NCBI GenBank assembly: GCA_005116965.1
Contig: SWDG01000023.1
Span: 35,623-92,061 of the forward strand
Direction: 5' to 3'
From: Nitrospira sp.
GTDB taxonomy: Bacteria; Nitrospirota; Nitrospiria; Nitrospirales; Nitrospiraceae
Length of the DNA: 56,439 nucleotides
Shown here: positions 44,157 through 52,811 of the stretch, piece after piece
Layout of the letters: the number at the start of each line of letters is the position of its first letter
Position numbering within the stretch: position 1 is the first letter of the stretch
Program-made: the position numbers and the translations under genes
The notes under the pieces: generated by a model
What the model was told of the DNA's origin: nothing
Databases searched by the model: none
Seen by the model: only the letters and a program-made list of their open reading frames with translations

Positions 44157-44666
44157 GTGGCAGACCTCGTTATTCCAAAAACGATCCTGGACGACATCAT
44201 CGCCCATGCGAAGGAACTGACTCCTTACGAATGTTGTGGGCTGCTAGCTGGAACCAATGGGGTAGTCAGCCATCTGTATCGCACCAAGAACATCGTCGCG
44301 ATGGAAGGTGCGCAAAACCTGTCGTCTTTCGATTCAGCCAAAGCTGCACATCTTGAGAGGCTTTCGCCTGCTGAACGCGCCGAGATTGCCTTCGTCATGG
44401 ACATGCAGGACTTCTCATCTGCGAAAAAGGACATGCGCAACAATGGGCTCGATCTCCAAATCGTCTATCACTCGCACCCCCACGATCCCGCGCGTCCGTC
44501 TGTGACCGACATCAAAATCGCCACCGACTATGAAGAGATCTGGCCCAAGATCAACTTGCCCATCCCCGCCTATCTCATCGTCTCGCTCATGAGTCCTGAA
44601 CCTGACGTGAAGACCTATTGGATCAAATCTGGTTGCGTGACCCCAGCCGACGTCCTTATTCGCTAA
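44157..44666 (+). CDS. JAMM/M67 metallopeptidase (Mec-like)
   Basis: About 169 aa from GTG 44157 (GGGGAA upstream); GTG 44121 is also open. Motif complete: Glu in LTPYECCGLLAG, then H-S-H-x7-S-x2-D in YHSHPHDPARPSVTDIK, the zinc-binding JAMM signature. In M. tuberculosis Mec releases cysteine from the CysO-cysteine adduct; in Wolinella a related enzyme processes the homocysteine carrier. Here it may do either job and may also trim the GGGR carrier. Confidence 0.93.
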   Translation: MADLVIPKTILDDIIAHAKELTPYECCGLLAGTNGVVSHLYRTKNIVAMEGAQNLSSFDSAKAAHLERLSPAERAEIAFVMDMQDFSSAKKDMRNNGLDLQIVYHSHPHDPARPSVTDIKIATDYEEIWPKINLPIPAYLIVSLMSPEPDVKTYWIKSGCVTPADVLIR

Positions 44667-44741
44667 TCTTGATTTTTCCGGTTCACATCATCCCCAAAAT
44701 ATACTAATGTGCTCCCGTAGCTTGAATCAGGAGCATGACAC

Positions 44742-45083
44742 ATGCCCTCTCGACAACGATTATTCAGCTATTGCCTCATTCTTGCGCTGTCCGTATCCAC
44801 CTTGATACCAAAGCTGGTCTTTGCCGAAGATCGCAGTTTTTACAGTCCAGTGATTCATATCGACAAGGAGCAGAATCAGATCATGATCTCGACGAGTGCC
44901 AGCGTGTTCTATATCGAAGTGCCGGATGCGGCAAAGCCCCACATCGAGAAACTGCCCCTCGCCAGGCTTGTGGATTTTGTCGTCGAGATGCGGGGTGAGG
45001 ACAAACGCCCGCTGATCAAAACCTGGAAGGTGAAATCCGGCGAATCAACCTGCATGCATTTTAATGGGAAGGAGTGCAAGTAA
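44742..45083 (+). CDS. Exported hypothetical protein, 113 aa
   Basis: Signal peptide (LFSYCLILALSVSTLIPKLV, cleavage after VFA). Mature part: strand-rich (FYSPVIHIDKEQNQIMISTS), VVEMRGEDKRPLIKTWKVKS and two Cys near the end (STCMHFNGKEC). No family recognised. An AT-rich TATACT lies about 40 nt upstream, but no good -35, so it may have its own weak promoter. Confidence 0.65.
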   Translation: MPSRQRLFSYCLILALSVSTLIPKLVFAEDRSFYSPVIHIDKEQNQIMISTSASVFYIEVPDAAKPHIEKLPLARLVDFVVEMRGEDKRPLIKTWKVKSGESTCMHFNGKECK

Positions 45084-45204
45084 GCGCCAGGGGAACAGCT
45101 CTAGCTCCTCGCTTCAATATTTTTCAACCTGCCAGGATACTTGCTAACTGATACGCTTACGCTAGAGAACGCAACAACCTACGGAGAGACATAGCGGCAG
45201 GATA

Positions 45205-45414
45205 CTATTCCCCACTGCCGGCCATGTCGTCGATGAGAGGGCGGTTGATGTCGGTGCAGCCGACGCAGATTGTATCGAAGAGTGCTTCTGAATCGGCGAC
45301 GAAGTTCTTCGCATCAGGAAGCTTTTCATTCAGGACTTGGGCGTAACAGGTTTCGCACAGCATCATCAGGCCTCGCGAGACTCCGACTGTTTTTCTCCCT
45401 GCACTTCCAGCCAT
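45205..45414 (-). CDS. Small Cys-pair protein, 69 aa
   Basis: CETCYAQV and CVGC motifs (two CxxC pairs 31 residues apart) suggest a zinc or iron site: LMMLCETCYAQVLNEKLPDA ... FDTICVGCTDINRPLID. It is 5 nt downstream of another small Cys-containing gene on the same strand. No family recognised. Confidence 0.6.
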   Translation of the reverse strand: MAGSAGRKTVGVSRGLMMLCETCYAQVLNEKLPDAKNFVADSEALFDTICVGCTDINRPLIDDMAGSGE

Positions 45415-45419
45415 TCGTC

Positions 45420-45614
45420 CTACACCGATCCTTTCTGAAGGGCAACGAAGAAATCTTCGGCTTCGAGATCAATTCCGCATTGCTGGCACTCATACGGACG
45501 ATCAGGTTCCGGAAGGTTCAACGGTGTGCGATCAATTCGCCCCCTGCAGACATGGTAAAAGCTGCCCCTTGAATTTTCATCGTCCATGGGGTCACTCTCG
45601 TAGATCAGCACCAC
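45420..45614 (-). CDS. Small zinc-ribbon-like protein, 64 aa
   Basis: GTG start 45614 with GAGAGG upstream; ATG 45587 is possible. YHVCRGRIDRTPL and RPYECQQCGIDLEAEDFFV place a CxxC and further Cys/His. The acidic N-terminus precedes it. Likely co-transcribed with the 69-aa gene after it. Function unknown. Confidence 0.6.
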   Translation of the reverse strand: MVLIYESDPMDDENSRGSFYHVCRGRIDRTPLNLPEPDRPYECQQCGIDLEAEDFFVALQKGSV

Positions 45615-45729
45615 CGATACATTACCTCTCTAGATTTATCGTGGGAAGTATACCGGCCACGACTCTGTAGCCGCAACCGAAAGAGATGACGAATGCGACA
45701 ACCTTGGCTCGCAACAGGCCCTCATCCTA

Positions 45730-47454
45730 CTACACCTGAAATTGAGCTTCATAGAGACCAGCGTAGACTCCTCCTCGGCTCACCAGCTCATCATGCCGGC
45801 CATCCTCCACGAGTCGACCGTTATCGAGCACTATAATTCGGTCAACATCGTGAAGTGTGGATAATCGGTGGGCAATAATGAACGTGGTTCGCCCTGTCGT
45901 CAGTTCGTTCAACGCTTCGCGGATTTTCACCTCAGTCTCTGTATCAATATTTGAGGTTGCCTCATCGAAAATGACGATGGGGGGATCTTTCAACAACACC
46001 CGCGCGATCGACACTCGCTGTTTTTGACCGACCGACAGTTTGACGCCTCGTTCGCCGATCCAGGTGTCATACCCTTCGGGTAACGCCGCGATAAACTCAT
46101 GCGCGCGCGCTGCGCGGGCTGAGGCTTCCAACCGAGCCTGGTCTGCGTGCAAATCGCCGTAGAGAAGGTTGTCTCGAACGGTCCCATTGAACAAGAACGG
46201 CTCCTGTTGTACAAACCCGATCTGCTGCCGCAAGTAGGCCATCGGCAGATCACGGATATCCTTCCCATCGATCACGATTGCTCCGTCGGTGACGTCGTAA
46301 AACCGCATCAACAGCTTGAGTAGGGTGCTCTTCCCTGCCCCGCTCATCCCGACCAGTGCCACGCGCTCTCCTGTCGGCATGGCCGCTGAAACCCCTCTCA
46401 GGACCGGCACGTCAGGTCGATAGTGAAACTGGACCTGGTCAAATCGAACGGCGCCATGGGCCCGATGGACGGGAGCCACTGCATGAGGACGATCGACGAC
46501 GTCCGGAATCGTATCCAGCACCTCAAAGACCCGCTCGCTCGCCGCCAACGCATGCTGCAACATATGATTGACCGAATGAATCTGATTGATAGGGACGTAG
46601 AACATCGCCAGGTAGGAGAGGAACAAGACCAACTCGCCCAGGGTCAGACGCCCCTCCATGACCTCACCCGCCCCATACCAGAGGATTAAGACGGTCCCGA
46701 GGGCAGCCACCAGAATCATTCCCGGCGAATAGATCGACCACAAGACCATCGCCTGGAGGTTCTTCTCACTATACGCCTGACTCAGCCGGTCGAAACGCGC
46801 TTGTTCGTGCCCCTGGCGGCCGAACCCCATGGTCTCCCTGATACCGGACAAGGCATCTTGCAGATAGCCGTTCAGTTCGGCGGCGCTCTGGCGGGTCTCC
46901 CGATAATACCCATGAACCCTCGACGTAAACCAACTCGCGGACAAGGCCAGCAATGGAATCGGCAACAGCGAGAGAGCCGCCAGCTTCCAATTGAGCATAA
47001 ACAAGAGTCCCGTGATCCCGATGAGCGTCAGCGACGCCGTCAGCATCCCTTCGAGCCCGTCAATGAAGATCCGCTCGACGTGCTCCGTGTCATTGGTCAC
47101 ACGGGACATGATCTCCCCCGTCGAGCGATTCTCAAAATAGGTGATGGACAGACGCTGGAGGGCGGAGAAGATGTGCCGACGAAGATCGTGGACCACCGTC
47201 TGCTCAAGCTGATTATTCAGCCGGATTCGGAGTGAGGCAAACACGTTCTTGAGCACATGGGCGCCCACCAGCAGACCGATCACCCATGGCAGCAACGACG
47301 TCTGCTTCGCCTGAATCACATCGTCGATGATAACCTTGATGACCCACGGAGGCACCAGCTCCATCGCCGTCGCGCACGCAGCGCAGATGAGTGTCGTGAT
47401 CGCCAGAGCTTGGTGCGGTCGAAGATACTGCAGAACGCGAAAAAGAGATTTCAC
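45730..47454 (-). CDS. ABC exporter (MsbA-like, fused permease-ATPase)
   Basis: 574 aa. N-terminal six-helix transmembrane domain (VLQYLRPHQALAITTLICAA to about residue 300), including RHIFSALQRLSITYFENRSTGEIMSRVTND, the typical exporter helix with FExxxxGxxxxRxxND. ATPase domain: GMSGAGKSTLL (Walker A), Q-loop FVQQEPFLF, LSVGQKQRVS signature, IVIFDEATSNID (Walker B) and IAHRLST (H-loop). It works as a homodimer or with a partner; the substrate is unknown, lipid or lipopolysaccharide being typical. Confidence 0.95.
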   Translation of the reverse strand: MKSLFRVLQYLRPHQALAITTLICAACATAMELVPPWVIKVIIDDVIQAKQTSLLPWVIGLLVGAHVLKNVFASLRIRLNNQLEQTVVHDLRRHIFSALQRLSITYFENRSTGEIMSRVTNDTEHVERIFIDGLEGMLTASLTLIGITGLLFMLNWKLAALSLLPIPLLALSASWFTSRVHGYYRETRQSAAELNGYLQDALSGIRETMGFGRQGHEQARFDRLSQAYSEKNLQAMVLWSIYSPGMILVAALGTVLILWYGAGEVMEGRLTLGELVLFLSYLAMFYVPINQIHSVNHMLQHALAASERVFEVLDTIPDVVDRPHAVAPVHRAHGAVRFDQVQFHYRPDVPVLRGVSAAMPTGERVALVGMSGAGKSTLLKLLMRFYDVTDGAIVIDGKDIRDLPMAYLRQQIGFVQQEPFLFNGTVRDNLLYGDLHADQARLEASARAARAHEFIAALPEGYDTWIGERGVKLSVGQKQRVSIARVLLKDPPIVIFDEATSNIDTETEVKIREALNELTTGRTTFIIAHRLSTLHDVDRIIVLDNGRLVEDGRHDELVSRGGVYAGLYEAQFQV

Positions 47455-47476
47455 AAGCGGTTCAACAAGAGAGGCA

Positions 47477-48001
47477 TCAAATTACATTCGTGGGTTCTTT
47501 TTGCCAATACTGCGAAAATTCGTCCAGCTGAGTGAGGGTGGACATATCGGCCATGCGATCCAGAAAGACTTTGCCGATCAAGTGATCGAGTTCATGCTGA
47601 ATACAGACTGCGTACAGTTCGGTCGCCTCGAAATCCAGAGCTTTGCCCTTCCGATCCAGCCCCTTGACCCGCACCAGTGAGGGTCGGATCACCTTGCCCC
47701 GCAATCCATCAACACTCAGACAACCTTCCCAGTTGTCCACTTGTTCAGGCCCGTAATACACAATCGAGGGGTTGATGAGGACCGTTTCTGGAAAACCACC
47801 CTCACCTTTGCAGCCCATCACAACCAGTTGAATCGAACGTGATACTTGTGGCGCAGCCAACCCGATGCCCGGTTCGTCGTACATCACTTCAAACATGTCG
47901 TCGATCAACCGCTGAATCTCGGACGATTTAATCTCTCGCGGATCGATCGGCGCAGCAACTTTGCGAAGAATAGGGTTGCCTAATTTGGCAATCTTGAGCA
48001 T
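47477..48001 (-). CDS. def: Peptide deformylase
   Basis: 174 aa from ATG 48001 (MLKIAKLGNPILRKVA); upstream starts at 48028 and 48061 extend it without family support. It removes the formyl group from nascent N-terminal Met. Motifs: GIGLAAPQV (motif 1), EGCLSVDG (motif 2, metal Cys), QHELDHLIG (HExxH, motif 3). All three metal ligands present. Confidence 0.97.
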   Translation of the reverse strand: MLKIAKLGNPILRKVAAPIDPREIKSSEIQRLIDDMFEVMYDEPGIGLAAPQVSRSIQLVVMGCKGEGGFPETVLINPSIVYYGPEQVDNWEGCLSVDGLRGKVIRPSLVRVKGLDRKGKALDFEATELYAVCIQHELDHLIGKVFLDRMADMSTLTQLDEFSQYWQKEPTNVI

Positions 48002-48076
48002 CGCTCCGCTCTTGAGTTTCATATCCATATATTCGTAGCATAGGAATCTCTCGGCCCGCAACCTCCCGGCTGGCCG

Positions 48077-48865
48077 CTAGGAACTCCGTTTTGACCGGCG
48101 CGGTTCGGGAATCTCAAAGACATCTTTATTGGCGTCCCACCACTCGGTCCATTCACTCGACCATGCGGCACGATCCTGCTTGGTTGAGGTGTCCCAATCA
48201 TGAAACTCTGTCTCATGGCGAGTCAGAATCCAGAGCGATTGCAATGCCGACAGCGCCACGAAACGCTCGTCGTCGCTCACCATCGGAATCAAGATGGAGA
48301 TCACGGCCTTCTGCCGGACATACCGCGCTTCGAACGCCGCAGCTTTTCTGACGGATGGATTGGAGTCCTTTGCCATGACGTCAATCGCCTCGGATGCATT
48401 CGTCGGATCCAGACGAACGGCAACGCGCAGGGCATGCTCCCGCACCCGAGGAATTTCACCGGACTCCTTTGCGGTGGAGATCAGAGCGGGAACCCCGGTG
48501 ACTCCCTTCATCATCAGCAAGGTCTCGATCGCGTTGTAGCGAATCCGCGGGCTCGGCATGGTCAATGCCTGAACAAGGGCGGGAACGGCCGGCTCTCCCA
48601 AATGCACGAATTCTCCCATGGCCCAAAATTCCTGTTTCCCTTCCAGCAGCGGCAGCAAGGCTTCCGCGCGCTTGACTTCTTCGGCGCTGAGCGGGTCCTT
48701 ATTGGGAGGAATCGAGACATCCGGCACATCTTGATTCTTCGGTGGCGCTTCATAGGGAATTTGGATCGGCCATATCCGCACGGGTTGATCCGACACGGCA
48801 TAGAGCGTCTGTGCTTGCACAAAACCGGCAAGAATACCTGCGGCAATGCATGCATAGTTGACCAC
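48077..48865 (-). CDS. Exported HEAT-repeat protein
   Basis: 262 aa. Signal peptide (YACIAAGILAGFVQAQTLYA). From residue 80 on, helical pairs of HEAT/PBS-lyase type: LGEPAVPALVQALTMPSPRIRYNAIETLL, VPALISTAKESGEIPRVREHALRVAV, NPSVRKAAAFEARYVRQKAV. It ends with a Trp-rich segment (WSSEWTEWWDANKDVF). Probably a scaffold or binding protein in the envelope. Confidence 0.8.
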   Translation of the reverse strand: MVNYACIAAGILAGFVQAQTLYAVSDQPVRIWPIQIPYEAPPKNQDVPDVSIPPNKDPLSAEEVKRAEALLPLLEGKQEFWAMGEFVHLGEPAVPALVQALTMPSPRIRYNAIETLLMMKGVTGVPALISTAKESGEIPRVREHALRVAVRLDPTNASEAIDVMAKDSNPSVRKAAAFEARYVRQKAVISILIPMVSDDERFVALSALQSLWILTRHETEFHDWDTSTKQDRAAWSSEWTEWWDANKDVFEIPEPRRSKRSS

Positions 48866-48994
48866 GATGCGTGAACTCCTATTTATTCCAGATCATCAAT
48901 CGGTGACACGTTCAGGAGGGAACCATTGACACAGGTACGTATCCGACACATCGACTGGAGCGAAGGGGCGGAAGCGACCCAACGGTCGCCGGCC

Positions 48995-49288
48995 TTAGTC
49001 CACTCCTGAATTGGCTTCCCTGAGATGCTTTCTTACTCGAACCTTCTCATGATGTTTCCGAAGCAACTGCAAACGAACCACATCCTGGTTCTCTGCGACA
49101 ATCCGAACCAACCGATCCATGTCTTCGGCATGATCTCGAACCAGTTCGGACAGCTTTTGGATCTGCTCCTCGAGCTTTTCCAGGCGCCTGGCCATGTTGC
49201 GTGCTGGATCTGAGGATCTCACTGTCAGCTTCGTCACACGCCTGGAATCGACTCGTGGGAGAGCCGCTACAACAACGTCTCGCTTCAT
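48995..49288 (-). CDS. Coiled-coil hypothetical protein, 97 aa
   Basis: ATG 49288 with AAAGGAG upstream; ATG 49306 is the alternative. A basic strand-like N-terminus (MKRDVVVAALPRVDSRRVTK) is followed by a long amphipathic helix MARRLEKLEEQIQKLSELVR continuing through DHAEDMDRLVRIVAE with heptad spacing, then a basic tail. Likely oligomeric. No family recognised. Confidence 0.6.
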   Translation of the reverse strand: MKRDVVVAALPRVDSRRVTKLTVRSSDPARNMARRLEKLEEQIQKLSELVRDHAEDMDRLVRIVAENQDVVRLQLLRKHHEKVRVRKHLREANSGVD

Positions 49289-49427
49289 GCTCACTCCTTT
49301 GTTCATCGTCAGCCGATCCCGAGCTGCTCACTCCGGTATTCTGGTAGCTAGTATTATCCGCATGGAACGGGAAGTCAACGATTCCACTTCCTTTCTATTT
49401 CATGAAGGTCCTGCTAGAATCCAGCCG

Positions 49428-50666
49428 ATGAAGAATATTTTCACGATGGTATTGGCTGGCGGGAAAGGCGAACGACTGTTCCCGCTCACGGACCAACGTG
49501 CGAAGCCGGCGGTTCCCTTCGGCGGGAAGTATCGCATTATCGATTTCACCCTCAGCAATTGCCTGAATTCCGGGCTCCGCAAGATCGCGGTTCTCATTCA
49601 ATACAAATCACACTCGCTTGATCGCCATATCCGGGTCGGCTGGAATATTCTCAACGCGGAACTTGGTGAATATATCGCCTCGATCCCTCCTCAGCAGCGT
49701 ATCAGCGAAGATTGGTACCGTGGCACCGCCGATGCCGTGTATCAGAACATGTTCTTGATCGACGGGGAACACCCGGAGTTCCTCCTGATCCTCGCCGGTG
49801 ATCACGTCTACAAGATGAACTATGCGGAGATGTACCACTGGCTCATCGCCAAGAGCGCCGATGCGGTCGTCGGGGCCATCGACATTCCCGTCCAGGAGGC
49901 GACTCGCTTCGGCGTCATCGCAGTCGACAAGGACTACCGGATTACTCGCTTCGATGAAAAGCCGGCGCATCCTATTCCACTCCCCAACGATCCCACCCAT
50001 GCCTTCGCGTCGATGGGCATCTACCTGTTCCGCACCAAGGCCATCCGCGAACACCTGATTGCGGATGCTCGGGAAGGCAGCGCGCACGACTTCGGGAAAA
50101 ACATTATTCCCCGAATGATCGAACAAGGGCGGGTGTATGCCTTCAAATTTCAAGATGCCAACAACAAAGCCGTCAAGTACTGGCGCGACATTGGAACGCT
50201 CGACGCATACTGGGAAGCGAACATGGATTTGGTCGCCGTTGATCCTCAATTCAATCTGTACGACCCAGGCTGGCCGATCCGAACCTATCAGGGGCAGTTT
50301 CCACCGGCCAAGTTCGTCTTCGCCCAGGATTTTCAGGGAGGCCGGATGGGGGTCGCGCTTGATTCGATCGTCTGCGGCGGCTGCATCGTGTCGGGTGGAC
50401 GGGTCCAAAATTCGATTGTATCCCCGAACGTCCGCGTACAAGACCACGCGGATGTCCGTGAATCCATTATCATGGAAAACGTGACGATCGGCGCGCAGAG
50501 CCGCATCAGACGGGCCATCATCGACAAGGATGTGACGATCCCTCCGCATACGGAAATTGGGTATGATCGAGAGGCCGACGCGCAACGGTTTACCGTCACC
50601 GAATCAGGCCTCGTGGTCATCTCAAAAGGAATGAAGCTGCATGCCGCCGTCGATCCATCCGGTTGA
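49428..50666 (+). CDS. glgC: Glucose-1-phosphate adenylyltransferase
   Basis: 412 aa from ATG 49428 (MKNIFTMVLAGGKGERLFPL); the frame is open upstream to 49194 without family resemblance. It makes ADP-glucose for glycogen. Motifs: AGGKGERLFPLTDQRAKPAV, FGGKYRIIDFTLSN, GTADAVYQN, LAGDHVYKM, FDEKPAHP and KYWRDIGTLDAYWEAN. A C-terminal left-handed beta-helix with repeated hexapeptides (SIVSPNVRVQDHADVRESII) follows. The gene downstream starts inside its 3' end by 26 nt. Confidence 0.97.
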   Translation: MKNIFTMVLAGGKGERLFPLTDQRAKPAVPFGGKYRIIDFTLSNCLNSGLRKIAVLIQYKSHSLDRHIRVGWNILNAELGEYIASIPPQQRISEDWYRGTADAVYQNMFLIDGEHPEFLLILAGDHVYKMNYAEMYHWLIAKSADAVVGAIDIPVQEATRFGVIAVDKDYRITRFDEKPAHPIPLPNDPTHAFASMGIYLFRTKAIREHLIADAREGSAHDFGKNIIPRMIEQGRVYAFKFQDANNKAVKYWRDIGTLDAYWEANMDLVAVDPQFNLYDPGWPIRTYQGQFPPAKFVFAQDFQGGRMGVALDSIVCGGCIVSGGRVQNSIVSPNVRVQDHADVRESIIMENVTIGAQSRIRRAIIDKDVTIPPHTEIGYDREADAQRFTVTESGLVVISKGMKLHAAVDPSG

Positions 50667-52500
50667 TCTCATCGCGGCGCTCCGCCAACAACATCTCACC
50701 CCAGCTATTGTGTTTCTCACCTCACGGCGAGCCTGTGACGAAGCGATGGAGTCGTTCAATCACGCCGACTTCGTGCTTCCTCCAGTGCGACAAGAGGCGA
50801 TCGGTACGGCGCTCGAACGGGTCATCACACAGTATCCAAGCATTATCGAACATCCCCTCATTCCCATCGTGCAGCGAATCGGCGTCGCCGCCCATCATGC
50901 TGGACACCTGCCTTCGTGGAAAATCGCGATCGAAGAGCTGATGCGACAGGGCCATCTCGATGCGGTCTTCGCCACGACAACCCTGGCGGCAGGTGTCGAT
51001 TTTCCAGCCCGCACGGTCGTGATCACTCAATCCAGCATCCGCAAATCCCGCGACTTCACCGACCTGACTATCGGCGAAGTCCAGCAGGTCGCCGGCCGAG
51101 CCGGCCGCCGCGGGAAAGATCACGTCGGATTTGCGGTTGTGACTCCCTCTCCGTATATCGATCTGGCGGTTCTGACCAAAGGGTTGACCGGGCAACCGGA
51201 AGCCATCGACAGCCAGTTTACGATCAGTTATCCGATGGTGTTGAATCTCTTGAAGGCACATCCCCATGAGCAGATTCAAGGAATCTTGGCCAAGAGTTTC
51301 GCTCAGTTCCAACTCAACCAGCGCGCTGAACTGCTCGAGCACAAACTCGACGCACTTCATGTGCAAATGGAACCGTTCGGCCCTCGAGTCTGTACAGACT
51401 GGATCACCCAATGGCAAACCTTCGACCATGCGCGAAGGCACCGCCACACCCGGCATCAGACGCACCGGCTAGAATCGCCGGAGATTTCGGCTCGGTTGCC
51501 GTTTCTGAGCCCTGGGCGTGTCGTAGGGCTCAACAGAAGCCGCGGGATTGTGCTCCGACAATACCGGAGTAAAGGCCAAAAGACTTCCATGCTCACCATC
51601 TTACGACCGGATGGCGCCGTCACTGAATGTCCGGTCACGAGCGTGAAAGAAGTCTACGACCGCACATGCGACTTCGTGGAGACGCCGACCTATCCGTGGT
51701 GTTCCACCGACACATTCGATCGACTCAGTCATCAGTTAGAAGAGTTTCCGCAGCGTTTGCCATTGCTTCCTATCCTGATCTCCACCAGTTGCGAACCACT
51801 GCCCGATGCCATCGTCCAATCGTTGGGGGACTTTCCCTGCCCCACGTGCCCTTCTCGGCCAGCCTGTCAGAAAGACTTCGTGACTGCGTCGCGACTTCGC
51901 CAGGAGCAACAGCGCCATACGAAATCCATACAAGCGCTGCGGGCCAGTTTATGGCATCGCTTCCAAGAGCGTGTGGACGTATTGCAAAAATTCGGGTATC
52001 TCACGCTGGTGACACAATTGACGATCGAAGGAGAATGGGCACGGCTGATCCGGATCGACCATTCCCTGCTGATTACCGAGTTGATCCGCGCGGAAGCCTT
52101 TACAGGGGCAGACCCATCTCTCCTCGCCGGCATCTTGGCCAGTCTGGCCCACGACGACGATCGTCCCGGCGCGTTTCCCCGCATCAGTGCCGGGCTGAGT
52201 TCCCTGCTCGGGCAGGTTCGCAAGTTGGCGGAAAGTCTATCTCCCTATGAAGATCCCCCCCTCCTTCGCGCCGATGTGGCCGCCTTGGTTGAACGCTGGG
52301 TCGCCGACCCCACCCTCACATGGATTGGCCTCTGTCGACTGACCACGATGGCAGAAGGCGACATCTACCGACTTCTGGCCAGAACTTTGGAGTTTCTGTC
52401 ACAAGTGCAGGCCCTAAAATCGACGCATCCCGGCCTCGCTGGATCCGCTTCGCAGGCGATCACCTTGATCCGACGTGGAGTATTGGAGGAAATGCCATAA
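50641..52500 (+). CDS. Ski2/Mtr4-like helicase, C-terminal half only
   Basis: 619 aa from ATG 50641. It begins at what is the second RecA domain of Ski2-like helicases: LTPAIVFLTSRRACDEAMES (motif IV), VAAHHAGHLP, ATTTLAAGVDFPARTVVI (V) and QQVAGRAGRRGKDHVGF (VI). A winged/ratchet region follows, with a possible Cys cluster CPTCPSRPAC at about 400-409 and a C-terminal helical DSHCT-like domain. The Walker A/DEAD half is absent, because glgC coding sequence lies immediately upstream. It is either a 5'-truncated gene or a specialised ATPase-less version. Confidence 0.75.
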   Translation: MPPSIHPVDLIAALRQQHLTPAIVFLTSRRACDEAMESFNHADFVLPPVRQEAIGTALERVITQYPSIIEHPLIPIVQRIGVAAHHAGHLPSWKIAIEELMRQGHLDAVFATTTLAAGVDFPARTVVITQSSIRKSRDFTDLTIGEVQQVAGRAGRRGKDHVGFAVVTPSPYIDLAVLTKGLTGQPEAIDSQFTISYPMVLNLLKAHPHEQIQGILAKSFAQFQLNQRAELLEHKLDALHVQMEPFGPRVCTDWITQWQTFDHARRHRHTRHQTHRLESPEISARLPFLSPGRVVGLNRSRGIVLRQYRSKGQKTSMLTILRPDGAVTECPVTSVKEVYDRTCDFVETPTYPWCSTDTFDRLSHQLEEFPQRLPLLPILISTSCEPLPDAIVQSLGDFPCPTCPSRPACQKDFVTASRLRQEQQRHTKSIQALRASLWHRFQERVDVLQKFGYLTLVTQLTIEGEWARLIRIDHSLLITELIRAEAFTGADPSLLAGILASLAHDDDRPGAFPRISAGLSSLLGQVRKLAESLSPYEDPPLLRADVAALVERWVADPTLTWIGLCRLTTMAEGDIYRLLARTLEFLSQVQALKSTHPGLAGSASQAITLIRRGVLEEMP

Positions 52501-52811
52501 GAACGGTTGGCCGTTTTGATCTCAAGTTGATTATTAAAAGTCTCATTTACAGGAAGAGAATAACCCGCCAGGACAGTGAGACTCTTAAGCCCATATATGC
52601 TTGGGTATTTTTTTGTCATACCCCAGAAACAATCTCTATCAAAGAGAGTCCGGGCTGATTGTTTTCGTCACGTAGAGAAGAGTTCTGTCTGTCCGTAATG
52701 CGAATGAAGTCCTGTATCGACGTGAAACCATGACGGAACCATGTGATGCCAGGATGAGATGAGGTGTTTCAATGAAGTTCTGTCTCTATCAACCAATCAA
52801 AGGTGATTACC
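52501..52811. other. Low-GC intergenic region before the nucleotide-sugar cluster
   Basis: 311 bp, noticeably AT-richer than the flanking genes. A weak hairpin (AAGC...GCTT / CCCA...TGGG) followed by TATTTTTTT at about 52587-52614 could end helicase transcription. Nothing else supported. Confidence 0.4.

Noticed and set aside
49608-50585. 325-codon minus-strand open frame across glgC
   Set aside because: Shadow of glgC, whose motifs are canonical; the antisense translation has no recognisable pattern.
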